DNA of 64,000 nt from JAFECT01 sp963838235. GTDB lineage: Bacteria > Pseudomonadota > Alphaproteobacteria > Caulobacterales > Caulobacteraceae. Position 1 is the stretch's first letter. Each line of letters begins with the position of its first letter. Positions 1 through 10,954 of the stretch are shown here, one piece after another. Both the position numbers and the translations under genes were made by a program. The stretch covers positions 744,001-808,000 of the forward strand of contig CAWIQJ010000005.1 in NCBI GenBank assembly GCA_963838235.1. Direction: 5' to 3'. The notes beneath the pieces are model-generated. The model ran no database searches. It had not been told where the DNA came from and saw only the letters and a program-made list of their open reading frames with translations.

Positions 1-280
1 TCCGGAAGATCAGATAGCCGCGGTCGGGGTGAGAACGCTTGCACTCGGCGGCGGGCGCGCCGGTCGATGTGTTCGTCACCTCGGTCAGAGTGCACTCGTA
101 CGGCTTGGACTGGAAAGCCTTCAGCAGCGCACCTTCGACGCGTGCGCACTTCGTCTTGGCGGGATCGCCGGCCCAGTTGAACGCCCAGCGACCTTTCAAC
201 TGTTCGATGGGCGAAGCGGCGGAGGCCTGACAGGCGAAGGCCAGGACAAAGGCGGCGATGGTCCAGCGGATCGGTTTCAT
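1..280 (-). CDS. Secreted hypothetical protein, 3' part outside window
   Basis: An open reading frame runs on the minus strand from an ATG at 280 off the left edge, giving 93 codons without a stop. The N-terminus MKPIRWTIAAFVLAFACQA is a typical signal peptide, with likely cleavage after ASA near residue 22. The mature part contains several cysteines (KTKCARVEG, PYECTLTEV, AAECKRS), suggesting a small disulfide-bonded periplasmic or secreted protein. I do not recognise the family. It is divergent from the BNR protein at 471, and the 190-base gap between them holds no feature I can support. The real length is unknown because the gene is cut by the window end. Confidence 0.6.
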   Translation of the reverse strand, partial: MKPIRWTIAAFVLAFACQASAASPIEQLKGRWAFNWAGDPAKTKCARVEGALLKAFQSKPYECTLTEVTNTSTGAPAAECKRSHPDRGYLIFR

Positions 281-470
281 GAGGGTCCCCCAGGCGCCCA
301 TTCTCTCAGGGGCCTACCGAGGCCGCCACAAAAAAAGCTGTTCGCGCGCCGTCTCCGCGCGACGGTGTTTGTCCCGCCGGCCAAAGGGCCCTAGCTTGTG
401 CGCGCCGCCGACCTCAGGGGCCGGGGTGAGGCGGCGCGTGGGATGCTCGAGGCCCGTCCGGGAGAACCCA

Positions 471-3400
471 GTGACTCGTTCGACGCCGCGCCGGCTTGCC
501 GCCCTCATCGTTCCCAACCTCGCCGCCCTGGCGCTCGCCTCGGCCGCCGTCGCCGCCCCGGCCGTGAAGGACGCCAAGGCCTTGTCCGCGCCCGCGACGC
601 CGACGGTCAAGGTCGACTCTGCGGTCTATTCGGGCCTGCACTGGCGCGGCATCGGGCCCTATCGCGGCGGTCGCGCCATTGCGGTGAGCGGCGTCGCGGG
701 CCAGCCGGGCGTCTACTATTTCGGAGGCGTCGCGGGCGGGGTGTGGAAGTCCGTCGAACTCGGGCGCGAGCTGGAAGCCCATCTTTGACGGCGTCGACGA
801 GTCCTCGGTCGGCGCGCTCGCTGTGGCGCCGTCGAATCCCAACGTCATCTACGTCGGCTCGGGCGAGGGCGCGCTGCGCGGCAACATCACCTGGGGCGAC
901 GGGGTCTACAAGTCGAGCGACGGCGGCAAGACCTGGGCCAACATCGGCTTGAAGGACACGCGCCAGATCGGCGCCCTGATCGTCGATCCGACCAATCCCG
1001 ACATCGTGCTGGTCGCCGCCATCGGTCACGCCTTCGGCCCGAACAGCGAGCGCGGCGTGTTCCGCACCACCGACGGCGGCAAGACCTGGACCAAGGTGCT
1101 CTACCGGGACGACCACACCGGCGCGATCGACGTGACCTTCGATCCGAACAATCCGAAGATCGTCTATGCCGCAATGTGGCAGGTGGAGCGCCAGCCCTGG
1201 ACCTTCACCAGCGGTGGCCCGGGCTCGGGCCTGTTCCGCTCCACCGACGGCGGCGTCACCTGGATCGAACTGAAGGGCGGGGGGCTGCCCGCAGGCCCGC
1301 TCGGCAAGATCGATGTCTCGGTCTCCCAGGCCGATTCCAATCGCATCTACGCGATGATCGAGGCGCACGACGGCGGACTCTACCGCTCGGACGACGCGGG
1401 CAAGAGCTGGAAGCTCGTCTCCACCGACGGACGCATCCGCCAGCGCGCCTGGTACTTCTCCAAGACCTACGCCGACCCCAAGTCACCCGACACGGTCTAT
1501 GTGTTGAACACCGGCGTCTTGCGCTCGACAGACGGTGGCAAGACCTGGAACCTCGTGCCTGCAAAACACGGCGATCACCACGGCCTGTGGATCGATCCGA
1601 ACGATCCCAATCGCATGATCAACGCCAACGACGGCGGCGCGTCGGTGTCGCTCGACGGCGGCCAGACATGGTCGACGCAAGACAACCAGCCGACGGCGCA
1701 GTTCTACCACGTGTCGCTAGACGCCAAGCGCTGGCCGTACTGGGTCTATGGCGCCCAGCAGGACAACTCCAACGTCGCGATTTCGAGCTACGACGACGAC
1801 GGCGTAATCGGCGCGCGCGACTGGTTCGCGGCCGGGGGCGGTGAGGCGGGCTATGTGGTGGCCGACCCGGACCATCCGAACATCATCTATTCGGACTCCG
1901 AAAACAGCTTCAACAAATACGACGCCAAGACGCGGCAGGACGAGGACATCTCGCCCTGGCCGGTCGACAACTCGGGCCACCCTGCGTCGGAGCTGGCGCA
2001 CCGGTTCAACTGGACCTCGCCCCTGATGATCTCGCCGCACGATCCGGACGCGCTCTATGCGGCGTCGGAGGTGCTGTGGAAGTCGACCGACCATGGCCAG
2101 AGCTGGAAAATCATCAGCCCCGACCTGACCCGCAACGACAGGACCAAGCAGTTCGCCTCGGGCGGTCCGCTGACCAAGGACATCACCAGCGTCGAGTATT
2201 ACGACACCATCTTCTCGCTGAACGAGTCGCCGCTGGCCAAGGGCATGTTGTGGGTGGGAACCGACGACGGCCTGGTTCAACTCACCCGCGACGACGGCGG
2301 CCACTGGGCAAACATGACGCCCAAGTCGATGCCGGCCTGGGGCTCGGTGGATTCGGTCGAACCGTCGCACTACGACGTCGAAACCGCCTACATCGCCGTC
2401 GACCGGCACAAGCTCGACGACATCCAGCCCTATGCGTTCAAGACCAGCGACGGGGGCAAGAGCTGGACGTTGATCGACGCCGGCCTGCCGGACGGCGCAG
2501 TGGTGCATGTGGTGCGCGAGGACCCGGTACGCCGCGGCCTGCTCTATGCGGGTACGGAAAAAGGGGTGTTCGTTTCCTTCGATGACGGCGCGAGCTGGCA
2601 GAGCCTGCAGCTCGACCTGCCGGCCTCGCCGGTTCACGATCTGGCGCTGCGCGGCGATGATCTCGTCGCGGCGACACACGGGCGCTCGTTCTGGATCCTC
2701 GACGACGTGACGCCGTTGCGCCAGGCCGGCCCCGACACGGTTATGGCCGACGCGATGTTGTTCAAGCCTCAGACCGCGCTGCGCCTCAACTATCCCAACT
2801 CCGTCGAGCATACGCCGCAGGTCGGCGAAAACCCGCCCGCCGGCGCCCTGATCGACTACTACCTCAAGGCCGCGCCCAAGGGCGAGCTTACCATCGACAT
2901 CTACGATCAGGGCGGCGCGCTGGTGCGGCATCTGTCGAGCACCCATTCCGACAAGGTGGTGCAGCCGCCGGAATGGCCCGACCAGATCGTACCCGACGAC
3001 CGCATATCGGCGAAGGCCGGGATGAACCGGCTGGTCTGGGACCTGCGGATGAGCGATCCCGAGCAGATTCCGGGCGCCTTTTATTCGGGTCCGACGCCGC
3101 GTGGGCCGCGCGTCACGCCCGGTGCCTATCAAGTGAAGCTGAGCGTGAACGGACAGTCCTTCACCCAACCGCTCACCCTCGTGGTCGATCCGCGCGTGCC
3201 CGACTCCGAGCCCGCCGTGCGCGCCAAGGTCGCGCTCGCCGTAGCGACCGAGAAGGACATCGATCGTCTGCACCGAGCGGTGAACGAAATTCGCGCGACG
3301 AAAGCGGCGCTCGAAAAGGTGAAGTCGGACGCCGCCGGCAAGGACAAAAAGCTGGTGGCGGACGCCCAGGCGCTCGAAGGCCAGTTGACGCCGATCGAGG

Positions 3401-3657
3401 AGCAACTGATGCAGGTCAATATGAAGGGCTCCGAAGCGAACCTCGCCTTCCCCGGCATGTTGAACGAGCAGTACGCGACCTTCTCGCTTGCGCTCGACGA
3501 TGCGGACACCATGCCGACGGCCCAACATCAGGCAATGTTCAATTCCCTGCATGCGCAACTGGAGACTCAGCTTGCGAAATGGGAGGCGTTGAAAAACGGC
3601 CCAGTGAAAGCGTTCCGGGCGCGCCTGACCGTGGGGTCTCCGACGACGGGCAAATAG
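471..3657 (+). CDS. Secreted BNR/Vps10-type beta-propeller protein (one frameshift)
   Basis: The GTG at 471, five bases after a GGAGAA ribosome site, starts a signal peptide (RRLAALIVPNLAALALASAA). The mature protein is a string of Asp-box (BNR) repeats such as SSDGGKTW, TTDGGKTW, STDGGVTW and SDDAGKSW, as in sortilin/Vps10 and sialidase-like propellers. The C-terminal third has an Ig-like segment (MNRLVWDLRMSD; TPGAYQVKLSVNG) and a helical tail. The reading frame breaks at about 756, where an extra G turns the expected VWKSVNSGASW into VWKSVELGREL; one deletion restores a protein of about 1061 residues. Family members are extracytoplasmic, and substrates are mostly unknown; sialidase or peptidase activity cannot be claimed from the repeats. 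Its paralogue follows 100 bases downstream. Confidence 0.8.
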
Positions 3658-3757
3658 CCTCTACCGGGGGCCTGTGGAGGTTCCGTATACGATTTTGTTG
3701 AGGCCCGGCCCGTGTCTGCTAGGGTGGCGGCTTCGGTAGTCCCGGGGGGATTGAGTG

Positions 3758-6700
3758 ATGCCCAGGTTCCGCGCGGCCTTGGCCGGTCTGGTTCTCATGC
3801 TGGCGGCCGTGGCGGCCAACGCCCAGGACGCGCCCAAGAAACCCGCGGCCGAGGGGCCGGCCTTCCGCTTCTTCGGTCCGCAGGACGGGAACCGGGTGGC
3901 CGCTATCGAGGGCGTAGCCAGCGACCCCAGCGTCTATTACGCGGGCGCGTCCTCGGGCGGGATCTGGAAGTCGGTCGATGGCGGGGTGAGCTGGAACCCG
4001 ATCTTCGACGATGCGCCGGTGGCGGCCATCGGCGCCCTGGCGGTTGCGCCGTCGGACCCGCAGGTCGTGTGGGCGGGCACGGGCGAGGCCTGGGCCATTC
4101 GCGACATCGACGTGGGCGGCGACGGCGTCTACCGCTCGACCGACGCGGGCAAGACCTGGAAGCACATGGGCCTGCCCGATGCGGGTCGCATCGGCCACAT
4201 CGTCATCGACCCAAAAGACCCCAAGACGGTCTTCGTCTGCGCGCTCGGCCGCATGACCGCGCCGCAACAGGAGCGGGGCGTCTACAAGACGATCGACGGC
4301 GGCGAGCACTGGACCCACGTGCTGTTCGCCGACGCCAACACGGGCTGTTCCGGCCTCGCCATGGACCCGCACGACAACCGCACCCTGTTCGCGGGCATGT
4401 GGCAGGTCGAGATGCATCCGTGGGCCGAACTGTCCGGCGGTCCGGGCAGCGCGATCTATGTGTCCCACGACGGCGGCGACAGCTGGAAGCGGCTCGAAGG
4501 CCACGGCCTGCCGCAATCGCCGGTCGGCAAGATCGACGTCGCGGTGGCGCCGACCGATTCCAAGCGCGTTTACGCACTGATCCAGACGGCGGGGCAGGGC
4601 TCGGTCTGGCGCTCCGACGACGGCGGCGAGACCTGGGCGGTGACCAGCTGGGATCGCACCCTAATCGGGCGCGCCGGCTATTACATCCGCATCGCGGTGT
4701 CGCCCGGCGACAAGGACAAGGTGCTGATCGCCAACTCCGGTTTCCACGTCTCCACGGACGGCGGCAAGACCTTTCCGGAAGTGCACTGGGGGGGAGACAA
4801 CCACGACATCTGGATGGATCCCAAGGACCCCGAGCGTTTCGCCATCAGCTTCGACGGCGGTCTCGGCATCACCACAGTGGGCGGCAAGGGCTTCCGCTAT
4901 TCCACCCTGCCGGTGGGCCAGATGTACCACGTCGCGGTCGACGACGAGATCCCCTACGACATCTACGGCAACATGCAGGACAACAGCACCATGCGTGCGC
5001 CGACCTATCCGATCGGCAACGACGGCGGGTGGCAGCGCGGGCTGGGCGGTTGCGAATCCGGTTTCACGCTGCCGGACCCGCGCGACACCAACATCGTCTG
5101 GTCATCCTGCTACGGCGGCGAGGTGACGCGGTGGGACAATCGCACCAAACGCGCCCGCTCGGTGCCGCCGTGGATACACACGCTCGATTCCCAGCCGGAC
5201 CAGGTGCGTTATCGCTGTCACTGGACGCCGCCGCTGGCGGCCGATCCGTTCCAGGCCAACACCATGTACTTCGGCTGCCAGATGGTGCTGAAGACCACCG
5301 ACGCGGGCCAAACCTGGAGCGAGGTCAGTCCTGATCTGTCGACCAAGGATCCCAGCCGCATCGTCTCTTCGGGCGGGTTGATCGGCGACAACCTCGGCCA
5401 GTTCTACGGGGAGGTGGTGTTCGCCATCGCGCCATCGCAAGTGAAACGCGGTCTGGTCTGGGCCGGCACCAACGACGGCAAGGTCTGGTACACCACCCAC
5501 GGCGGCGGCGACTGGACCGACGTCACCAAGGCCATCACCGGCTTGCCGGTCTGGGGCGCGGTGACCTCGATCGAGCCCTCGCACTTCGACGCGAATACGG
5601 CCTATATCAGCGTCGATGCGCACCTGACCGACGACCGCGATCCGTACATCTTCAAGACCACGGATATGGGCCGCAGCTGGACGCGCATTTCCGGCGGTCT
5701 GCCCAAGGGCGAACTCGCCTACGTCCGCAACGTGTCGGAAGACCCGAACGTGAAGGGCCTGCTGTTCGCGGGGACAGGGCACGCGTTGTTCTATTCGCTG
5801 GATGACGGCGGACACTGGACGCAGTTCAAGGAAGGTCTGCCGCCCGCGCCGGTGACCTGGACGGTGGTGCAGAAGCGCTTCCACGACCTGGTGGTCTCGA
5901 CCTACGGCCGCGGCTTCTACGTGCTCGACGACATCACCCCGCTGGAACAGCAGGCGCTGAAGCCGACCACCAAGGACGTGCGCCTGTTCGGCCCGCGTCC
6001 GACCTGGCGTTTCGGCCGTGGCGAGAACGCGTACATCAATTTCGAACTCAGCGCCGCCGCCGCAGCGCCGGCGAAGGTTGAGATTCTCGACGCCCAGGGC
6101 GTGGTGATCCGCACCCTGACCCAGTCCGCGCGCGCGGGTCTGAACCGGGTGAAGTGGGACCTGCGCTACGAGGACCTGAACACCGTCATCCTGCGCACCC
6201 TGCCGCCGGAGGACCCGCACATCTGGGAAGGGGCGCGCTTCAAGGGCAAGGACTCGCGGCCGGTGACACACTGGGGCATGTCCACCCACCAGCGCGGGCC
6301 GATGGCGGCGCCGGGTCGCTACAGCGTGCGCCTGAGCGTCGACGGCCGCACCTATTCCGCGCCGCTCGAGATTTTGCTCGACCCGCACGCGCCGGCCAAG
6401 GCGGCGGACCTGAAGGCGCAGACGGATATTCAGTTGCGCATCGCCGGCGATGTCGACCGCGTGGCGCGCAAGATCAATCTGCTCGAACAGATGCGCCATC
6501 AGATCGAGGAGTTGCGCGCGCGGACGACCGACATGGCGCAACTCGCGGCCTACGCCGACATCGACGGCAAGCTGCACGCGGTGGAGAACGAGATGTTCTC
6601 CAAGGATCTCGCGCCCTCGGACGACAAATATTACATCTCGGCCTACAAGGTTTACTTCAACCTGCTGTGGTTGAACGCCGAGATCGGCCAGGGCGCTGGC

Positions 6701-6955
6701 GACGTGGCCGGCGGCGCCGAGCACGGCCCCACCGCGGCGCAACCGAAAGAACTGGCCTGGATCGAGGGCCAGCTTGCGACCGCCGAAGGCCATTTCGCAA
6801 CGCTGATGTCGGGTGAGGTCGCCGCATTCAACCAGGCGCAGGCGGGCAGGCGCCTGCCGGCGCTGCGCACGACCCTCGACGGATCGTCCGACGCCGAGAA
6901 GCGGACCCGCGCCCAGGAAAACAAGGAGGCCGACGAGGACTACTCCGACGACTGA
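3758..6955 (+). CDS. Secreted BNR/Vps10-type beta-propeller protein, tandem paralogue
   Basis: This intact gene encodes 1065 residues. I chose the ATG at 3758 (a GTG lies directly before it) because of the GGGGGGA site at 3744-3750. The signal peptide ends near VAANAQ. Repeated Asp boxes (SVDGGVSW, STDAGKTW, TIDGGEHW, SHDGGDSW, SDDGGETW) predict two stacked propellers, followed by an Ig-like module containing LNRVKWDLRYEDL and a helical, charged C-terminus (DEDYSDD). It shares domain order and many blocks with the upstream gene (for example MWQVE, SGGPGS, PVGKIDV), so the pair arose by tandem duplication. Its substrate is unknown; a role in extracytoplasmic peptide or glycan handling is only an inference. 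Confidence 0.85.
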   Translation: MPRFRAALAGLVLMLAAVAANAQDAPKKPAAEGPAFRFFGPQDGNRVAAIEGVASDPSVYYAGASSGGIWKSVDGGVSWNPIFDDAPVAAIGALAVAPSDPQVVWAGTGEAWAIRDIDVGGDGVYRSTDAGKTWKHMGLPDAGRIGHIVIDPKDPKTVFVCALGRMTAPQQERGVYKTIDGGEHWTHVLFADANTGCSGLAMDPHDNRTLFAGMWQVEMHPWAELSGGPGSAIYVSHDGGDSWKRLEGHGLPQSPVGKIDVAVAPTDSKRVYALIQTAGQGSVWRSDDGGETWAVTSWDRTLIGRAGYYIRIAVSPGDKDKVLIANSGFHVSTDGGKTFPEVHWGGDNHDIWMDPKDPERFAISFDGGLGITTVGGKGFRYSTLPVGQMYHVAVDDEIPYDIYGNMQDNSTMRAPTYPIGNDGGWQRGLGGCESGFTLPDPRDTNIVWSSCYGGEVTRWDNRTKRARSVPPWIHTLDSQPDQVRYRCHWTPPLAADPFQANTMYFGCQMVLKTTDAGQTWSEVSPDLSTKDPSRIVSSGGLIGDNLGQFYGEVVFAIAPSQVKRGLVWAGTNDGKVWYTTHGGGDWTDVTKAITGLPVWGAVTSIEPSHFDANTAYISVDAHLTDDRDPYIFKTTDMGRSWTRISGGLPKGELAYVRNVSEDPNVKGLLFAGTGHALFYSLDDGGHWTQFKEGLPPAPVTWTVVQKRFHDLVVSTYGRGFYVLDDITPLEQQALKPTTKDVRLFGPRPTWRFGRGENAYINFELSAAAAAPAKVEILDAQGVVIRTLTQSARAGLNRVKWDLRYEDLNTVILRTLPPEDPHIWEGARFKGKDSRPVTHWGMSTHQRGPMAAPGRYSVRLSVDGRTYSAPLEILLDPHAPAKAADLKAQTDIQLRIAGDVDRVARKINLLEQMRHQIEELRARTTDMAQLAAYADIDGKLHAVENEMFSKDLAPSDDKYYISAYKVYFNLLWLNAEIGQGAGDVAGGAEHGPTAAQPKELAWIEGQLATAEGHFATLMSGEVAAFNQAQAGRRLPALRTTLDGSSDAEKRTRAQENKEADEDYSDD

Positions 6956-7208
6956 GCCGCCGCCGGTCGTCGCCGCTTGTCGCGTATCGGGCGACTCGAT
7001 GACCCGGCGCAGGCCGGCCGCAAGATATTCTTCCTCGAGAGAGTGAGCATTGACGCCCGTGCGCCGGTCGGTGCATGCTCGCCTGGGACATCGGCGCTAA
7101 GGATCGATGCCGTGAGGGGAGTGGCCCGGTGCGGACTGGGACCGTTGTGCGGCCGTCAGGGCCGGTCTGCCTGCGCCGTAGGGTTCGCGGCATGATGGGG
7201 TCTGACCT

Positions 7209-8510
7209 ATGACGTCGCAAACGGTCGTCCCCGCGCCCGTCAGGACCAGCGCGCGCGCCTGGTCGGTGCTGTTCATCCTGTGCTTCGTTTACATCGTGAA
7301 CTTCCTGGACCGGCAGCTGCTATCGATCCTGGCCAAGCCGATCCAGGACACGCTGCACATCACCGATGGCCAGCTCGGGCGCATCGGCGGACTGTATTTC
7401 GCACTGTTCTACTGCGTCATCGCCATTCCCGTCGGCTGGATCGCCGACCGCACCAATCGCTCGCGCGTACTGGGCCTGGCTTGTGCGCTGTGGAGCGCCG
7501 CGACCATGGCGTGTGGCTTCTCCAGGACCTATCCCGAACTCGTCGGCGCACGCATGGCGGTGGGCGTGGGCGAGGCGGGCGGCGTGCCGCCATCCTACGC
7601 GATCATCACCGACACCTTCCCGCCCGGACAGCGCGGCACGGCTCTCGGCTTCTACAATCTCGGACCCCCGATCGGCCAGGCGCTGGGCATCGCCTTCGGC
7701 GCGGCGATCGCGGAGGCCTATAGCTGGCGTCACGCCTTCATCGCGCTCGGCGCGGTCGGCATCGGCGCGGCGCTGATCGTCTTCATCTTTGTGCGCGAGC
7801 CGAAGCGAGGCGGCCTAGACGCCGAGGTCGCTGGCGCCACGCCTGCGAAGGCGGGGCTGTGGGCCACCACCAGGATGTTCTTCACCACGCCGGCCTTGCT
7901 GCTGATGGCGCTGGCCTGCGGCTCGACCCAGTTCATCACCTACGGCGCGGTGAATTTCACCACCCTGTTCCTGATGCGTGAGAAGGGCATGACCCTGAAC
8001 GAGGTCGCGGTCTGGTACGCGCTGCTGACCGGCGTCTGCATGAGCGGCGGCATCTTTTTCGCGGGCTGGATCTCGGACATTTTCGGCAAGCGCTCCAAGC
8101 GCGCCTTCGCCATCATCCCGGCCATCGGTCTCGCGTTCGCCGCCCCGCTGTTCGCGGCCTTCGTGCATGCGCCGACCTGGCAGAGCGCCATCCTGTTCCT
8201 CGCCGGCCCGACCTTCTTCAACTATTTCTATCTCTCGCCGGCCGTCGCCTTCGTGCAGCAGGAAGTGCGGCCCGAGCAGCGCGTGCTGTCGGGCGCGTTG
8301 CTGCTCCTGGTAATGAACATGATGGGCCTGGGCCTCGGGCCGACCTATGTGGGGGCGGCGAGCGACTATCTGCGCGCCTACGCCCCGCATCACTCGCTGC
8401 AGCTCGCGCTCTATTCGCTGCTTCCGTTCTATGCGATCGCGATCGTACTCTTCCTGTGGCTGGCGGCGATCATGCGCCGCGCGCCCAAGCTCGAAGGAGT
8501 TTCGGCCTGA
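7209..8510 (+). CDS. MFS transporter, spinster-like
   Basis: A 433-residue major facilitator superfamily permease of the inner membrane with about 12 hydrophobic helices. Helix 1 carries the VNFLDRQLLSILAKPIQ signature typical of the spinster-like group, and the loop 2-3 motif is GWIADRTNRSRVLG. The motif GVGEAGGVPPSYAII lies in helix 4. Substrates of this subgroup in proteobacteria are generally unassigned organic acids, sugars or lipids. The stop codon overlaps the ATG of the carboxylesterase by one base (TGATG), so the two are translationally coupled. This suggests the transporter moves the ester or its hydrolysis product; that role is inferred. Confidence 0.88.
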   Translation: MTSQTVVPAPVRTSARAWSVLFILCFVYIVNFLDRQLLSILAKPIQDTLHITDGQLGRIGGLYFALFYCVIAIPVGWIADRTNRSRVLGLACALWSAATMACGFSRTYPELVGARMAVGVGEAGGVPPSYAIITDTFPPGQRGTALGFYNLGPPIGQALGIAFGAAIAEAYSWRHAFIALGAVGIGAALIVFIFVREPKRGGLDAEVAGATPAKAGLWATTRMFFTTPALLLMALACGSTQFITYGAVNFTTLFLMREKGMTLNEVAVWYALLTGVCMSGGIFFAGWISDIFGKRSKRAFAIIPAIGLAFAAPLFAAFVHAPTWQSAILFLAGPTFFNYFYLSPAVAFVQQEVRPEQRVLSGALLLLVMNMMGLGLGPTYVGAASDYLRAYAPHHSLQLALYSLLPFYAIAIVLFLWLAAIMRRAPKLEGVSA

Positions 8511-10159
8511 TGTTTCCGCTTCATCGTGTGGTCGCAGCCGCTTTCGGGGTCGCCGCGCTCGCCTTCGCCGCGCCGTGTCTTGCCGCCGGTCCGATCATGC
8601 AGGCGCCGGCGGGTTCCGCCGAAGGGGTGTCGCAAGGCGACCTGAACGTCTTCAAAGGCCTGCCCTACGCCCAGCCGCCTGTGGGCGCCCTGCGCTGGGC
8701 GCCGCCCAAGCCGATCGAGCACTGGGATGGTGCGCGCAACGCCAGTCAGTTCGGCGCCGCCTGCATCCAGCCGAAGTCGGGAAACAACAGCGCCAACATC
8801 TACGCCGACGATCCGGCGGCGATGAGCGAGGATTGCCTGTTCCTGAACATCTGGGCCCCGAAGAATGCCAAGGGCGCGCCGGTGTTCGTGTGGATTCATG
8901 GCGGCGCCCTGACCGGCGGCGCCAGCAGCGAGTCGATGTACGACGGCGCCAAGCTTGCTGCGCAAGGCCTTGTGGTGGTGTCGATCAACTACCGCCTGGG
9001 CGTGCTCGGTTACCTCGCGCATCCGGGGCTCAGCGCGGAATCGCCGGAAGGGATTTCCGGCAACTACGGCCTGCTCGACCAGATCGAGGCGCTGCGCTGG
9101 GTCAAGCGCAACATCGGCGCGGTCGGCGGCGACGCCTCCAACGTCACCATCGCAGGCGAATCCGCCGGCGGTCTCAGCGTCATGTACCTGCTGGCCTCGC
9201 CGCAGGCACGCGGCCTGTTCGCCAAGGCGATCGCCGAGAGCGCCTATATGATCACCACGCCGGAGCTGAAGGGCACGCGTTTCATGCCCTCGGCCGAGCA
9301 GGTCGGCGCCTATCTATCCGCCAAGCTGAAAGCGACCGACGTCGCCGCGCTGCGCGCCATGGACGCCGAAACCATCACCAAGGAGGCCATTGCGGCGGGC
9401 TTCGTGCCGTTCGCGAACATCGACGGCCATGTGCTGACCAAGCAACTTGTGGAGACCTTCGACCTCGGAGAACAAGCGCCCGTGCCGCTGCTGGCGGGCT
9501 CGAACAGCGGCGAGATTCGTTCTCTGCTGTTCCTGCTGCCGCCGGAGCCCAAGACGCCGGGTGACTATGTCGGGATCATCAACAAGCAATACGGGGAACT
9601 CGCACCGGCGTTCCTGAAACTCTATCCGCCGAATCCTCTGCGCGAGAGCATGCTCGCCACCACACGCGACGCCATGTACGGCTGGACCGCCGACCGGTTG
9701 GCCAAAAAACAAACCGTGATCGGCCAGCCGTCCTATCTCTATTTCTGGGACCACAGCTATCCCGCGGCGGAGGCCAAGGGCCTGCACGGCTTCCACGCCA
9801 GCGAGCTGCCCTATGTGTTCGGTACGGCGAAGCTCACGCCGCCGTACTGGCCGAAAAGTCCCGACACGCCGGCCGAGCAGAAGCTGTCGCGGGAGATGAC
9901 GGCCTACTGGGCGAGCTTCGCGCGTACCGGCGAACCCAAGGCGCCCGGCGCGCCGAGCTGGCCGCGTTACGATGGCGACGCCGGCTATATGCGTTTCACC
10001 GACGGGCCGCATCCATCGACGCACCTGAACGCGGCCGCCTACGCGCTGGACGAAGAGGTGGTCTGCCGTCGACGCGCCGCGAATATCTCGTGGGTGGTGA
10101 ACTACGGCGTCACCTCGCCGCCGCTGCCGCCCAAGGCCCCCGGGTGTGAAAAGCCCTGA
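8510..10159 (+). CDS. Secreted type B carboxylesterase
   Basis: A 549-residue alpha/beta-hydrolase with a signal peptide ending near PCLAAG. It has the type B carboxylesterase landmarks in order: FKGLPYAQPPVGALRW near the N-terminus, SEDCLFLNIW, the oxyanion motif IHGGALTGG, the nucleophile elbow GESAGG, an acidic residue in AGSNSGE and the histidine in HGFHASELPYVFG. It should hydrolyse carboxylic esters in the periplasm; the natural substrate is unknown. The ATG at 8510 follows AAGGAG at 8494-8499 and overlaps the MFS stop. It converges with the TetR gene, whose 3' end is 22 bases away. Confidence 0.9.
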   Translation: MFPLHRVVAAAFGVAALAFAAPCLAAGPIMQAPAGSAEGVSQGDLNVFKGLPYAQPPVGALRWAPPKPIEHWDGARNASQFGAACIQPKSGNNSANIYADDPAAMSEDCLFLNIWAPKNAKGAPVFVWIHGGALTGGASSESMYDGAKLAAQGLVVVSINYRLGVLGYLAHPGLSAESPEGISGNYGLLDQIEALRWVKRNIGAVGGDASNVTIAGESAGGLSVMYLLASPQARGLFAKAIAESAYMITTPELKGTRFMPSAEQVGAYLSAKLKATDVAALRAMDAETITKEAIAAGFVPFANIDGHVLTKQLVETFDLGEQAPVPLLAGSNSGEIRSLLFLLPPEPKTPGDYVGIINKQYGELAPAFLKLYPPNPLRESMLATTRDAMYGWTADRLAKKQTVIGQPSYLYFWDHSYPAAEAKGLHGFHASELPYVFGTAKLTPPYWPKSPDTPAEQKLSREMTAYWASFARTGEPKAPGAPSWPRYDGDAGYMRFTDGPHPSTHLNAAAYALDEEVVCRRRAANISWVVNYGVTSPPLPPKAPGCEKP

Positions 10160-10181
10160 CCGGGCGCGCCGCGGTCGCCGC

Positions 10182-10907
10182 TCAGCGCTGAGTACGACCC
10201 GCGCCTTTGGCCTTGGCCTTGGCGCCCGTGGAAGGTGCGTCCTTCAGGGCCAAGAAGCCCGCCGCCATGAACCGAGCGATGCGTTTTTTCACCGCCGGGA
10301 AATCGTCGGAGTGGCAGAGGCCGCCCGATAGCCGGTCGATGCGGCCGGTGCGCGCCAGGGTGTTCATCAAGGCGCCGGTCACGAAGTGATAACCCCAGAA
10401 GATGTCCTCGTCCGTATAGTCGGGCAGGGCCTTCTTGAGGATGCTCACCAGTCTGAGCACCACCGGGTCGAAATGGGTGTCGAGCAATGCGGCGCCTTCG
10501 AGCGTGTTGCTGTGCCGCGCCCACAAGGTCGCATAGTTCATCCAGAGCTCGCCGCCCTCGAAATAGAGATCGAGATCGGTATCGAGGAAGGCGTGCAGCG
10601 CGCCTTCGACGGTCGGGTGGTCGCCGACCTCCTGTTCGTACTTGTCCAACGCCGCCATGCGCCGCCCGCTGGAGACGCCGGCCCGTCGACCGAACACGGC
10701 TTCGAACAGCTCTTGCTTGTCCTTGAAGTAGTAGTTGAGGAGCGTCGTGTGCACGCCGACGCGGTGCGCCACGTCGCGCAGGGTCACGCCGTGCAGGCCG
10801 CTCTGGGAAAACAGGAACTCGGCCGCATCGAGGATCTGCTCGAGCGTTTCCGCCCGCTGTTCAGCCTTGCTGCGGCGCGCCCTGACCGGAGAATCGCTGT
10901 TTGCCAT
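10182..10907 (-). CDS. TetR/AcrR-family transcriptional regulator
   Basis: A 241-residue regulator. The N-terminal TetR helix-turn-helix (residues about 20-66) reads LDAAEFLFSQSG, then VTLRDVAHRVGVHTTLLNYY and FKDKQELFEAVF, which matches the family closely. The remaining helical domain would bind a small ligand. The C-terminus ends in a basic, alanine-rich tail (KAKAKGAGRTQR) that is unusual for the family. The gene lies downstream of the acyl-CoA synthetase on the same strand, and this position suggests control of the TonB receptor/synthetase and esterase/MFS genes. Inducer and operator cannot be read from the sequence. Confidence 0.9.
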   Translation of the reverse strand: MANSDSPVRARRSKAEQRAETLEQILDAAEFLFSQSGLHGVTLRDVAHRVGVHTTLLNYYFKDKQELFEAVFGRRAGVSSGRRMAALDKYEQEVGDHPTVEGALHAFLDTDLDLYFEGGELWMNYATLWARHSNTLEGAALLDTHFDPVVLRLVSILKKALPDYTDEDIFWGYHFVTGALMNTLARTGRIDRLSGGLCHSDDFPAVKKRIARFMAAGFLALKDAPSTGAKAKAKGAGRTQR

Positions 10908-10954
10908 CGAGCCGAGCCTATCGTTCGCCGCGAGCCTTGGCCGCTGAGAACTGC

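Noticed and set aside
5102..6793. 563-codon minus-strand frame under the second propeller gene
   Set aside because: Antisense shadow with biased composition; the plus-strand Asp-box repeats account for the sequence.
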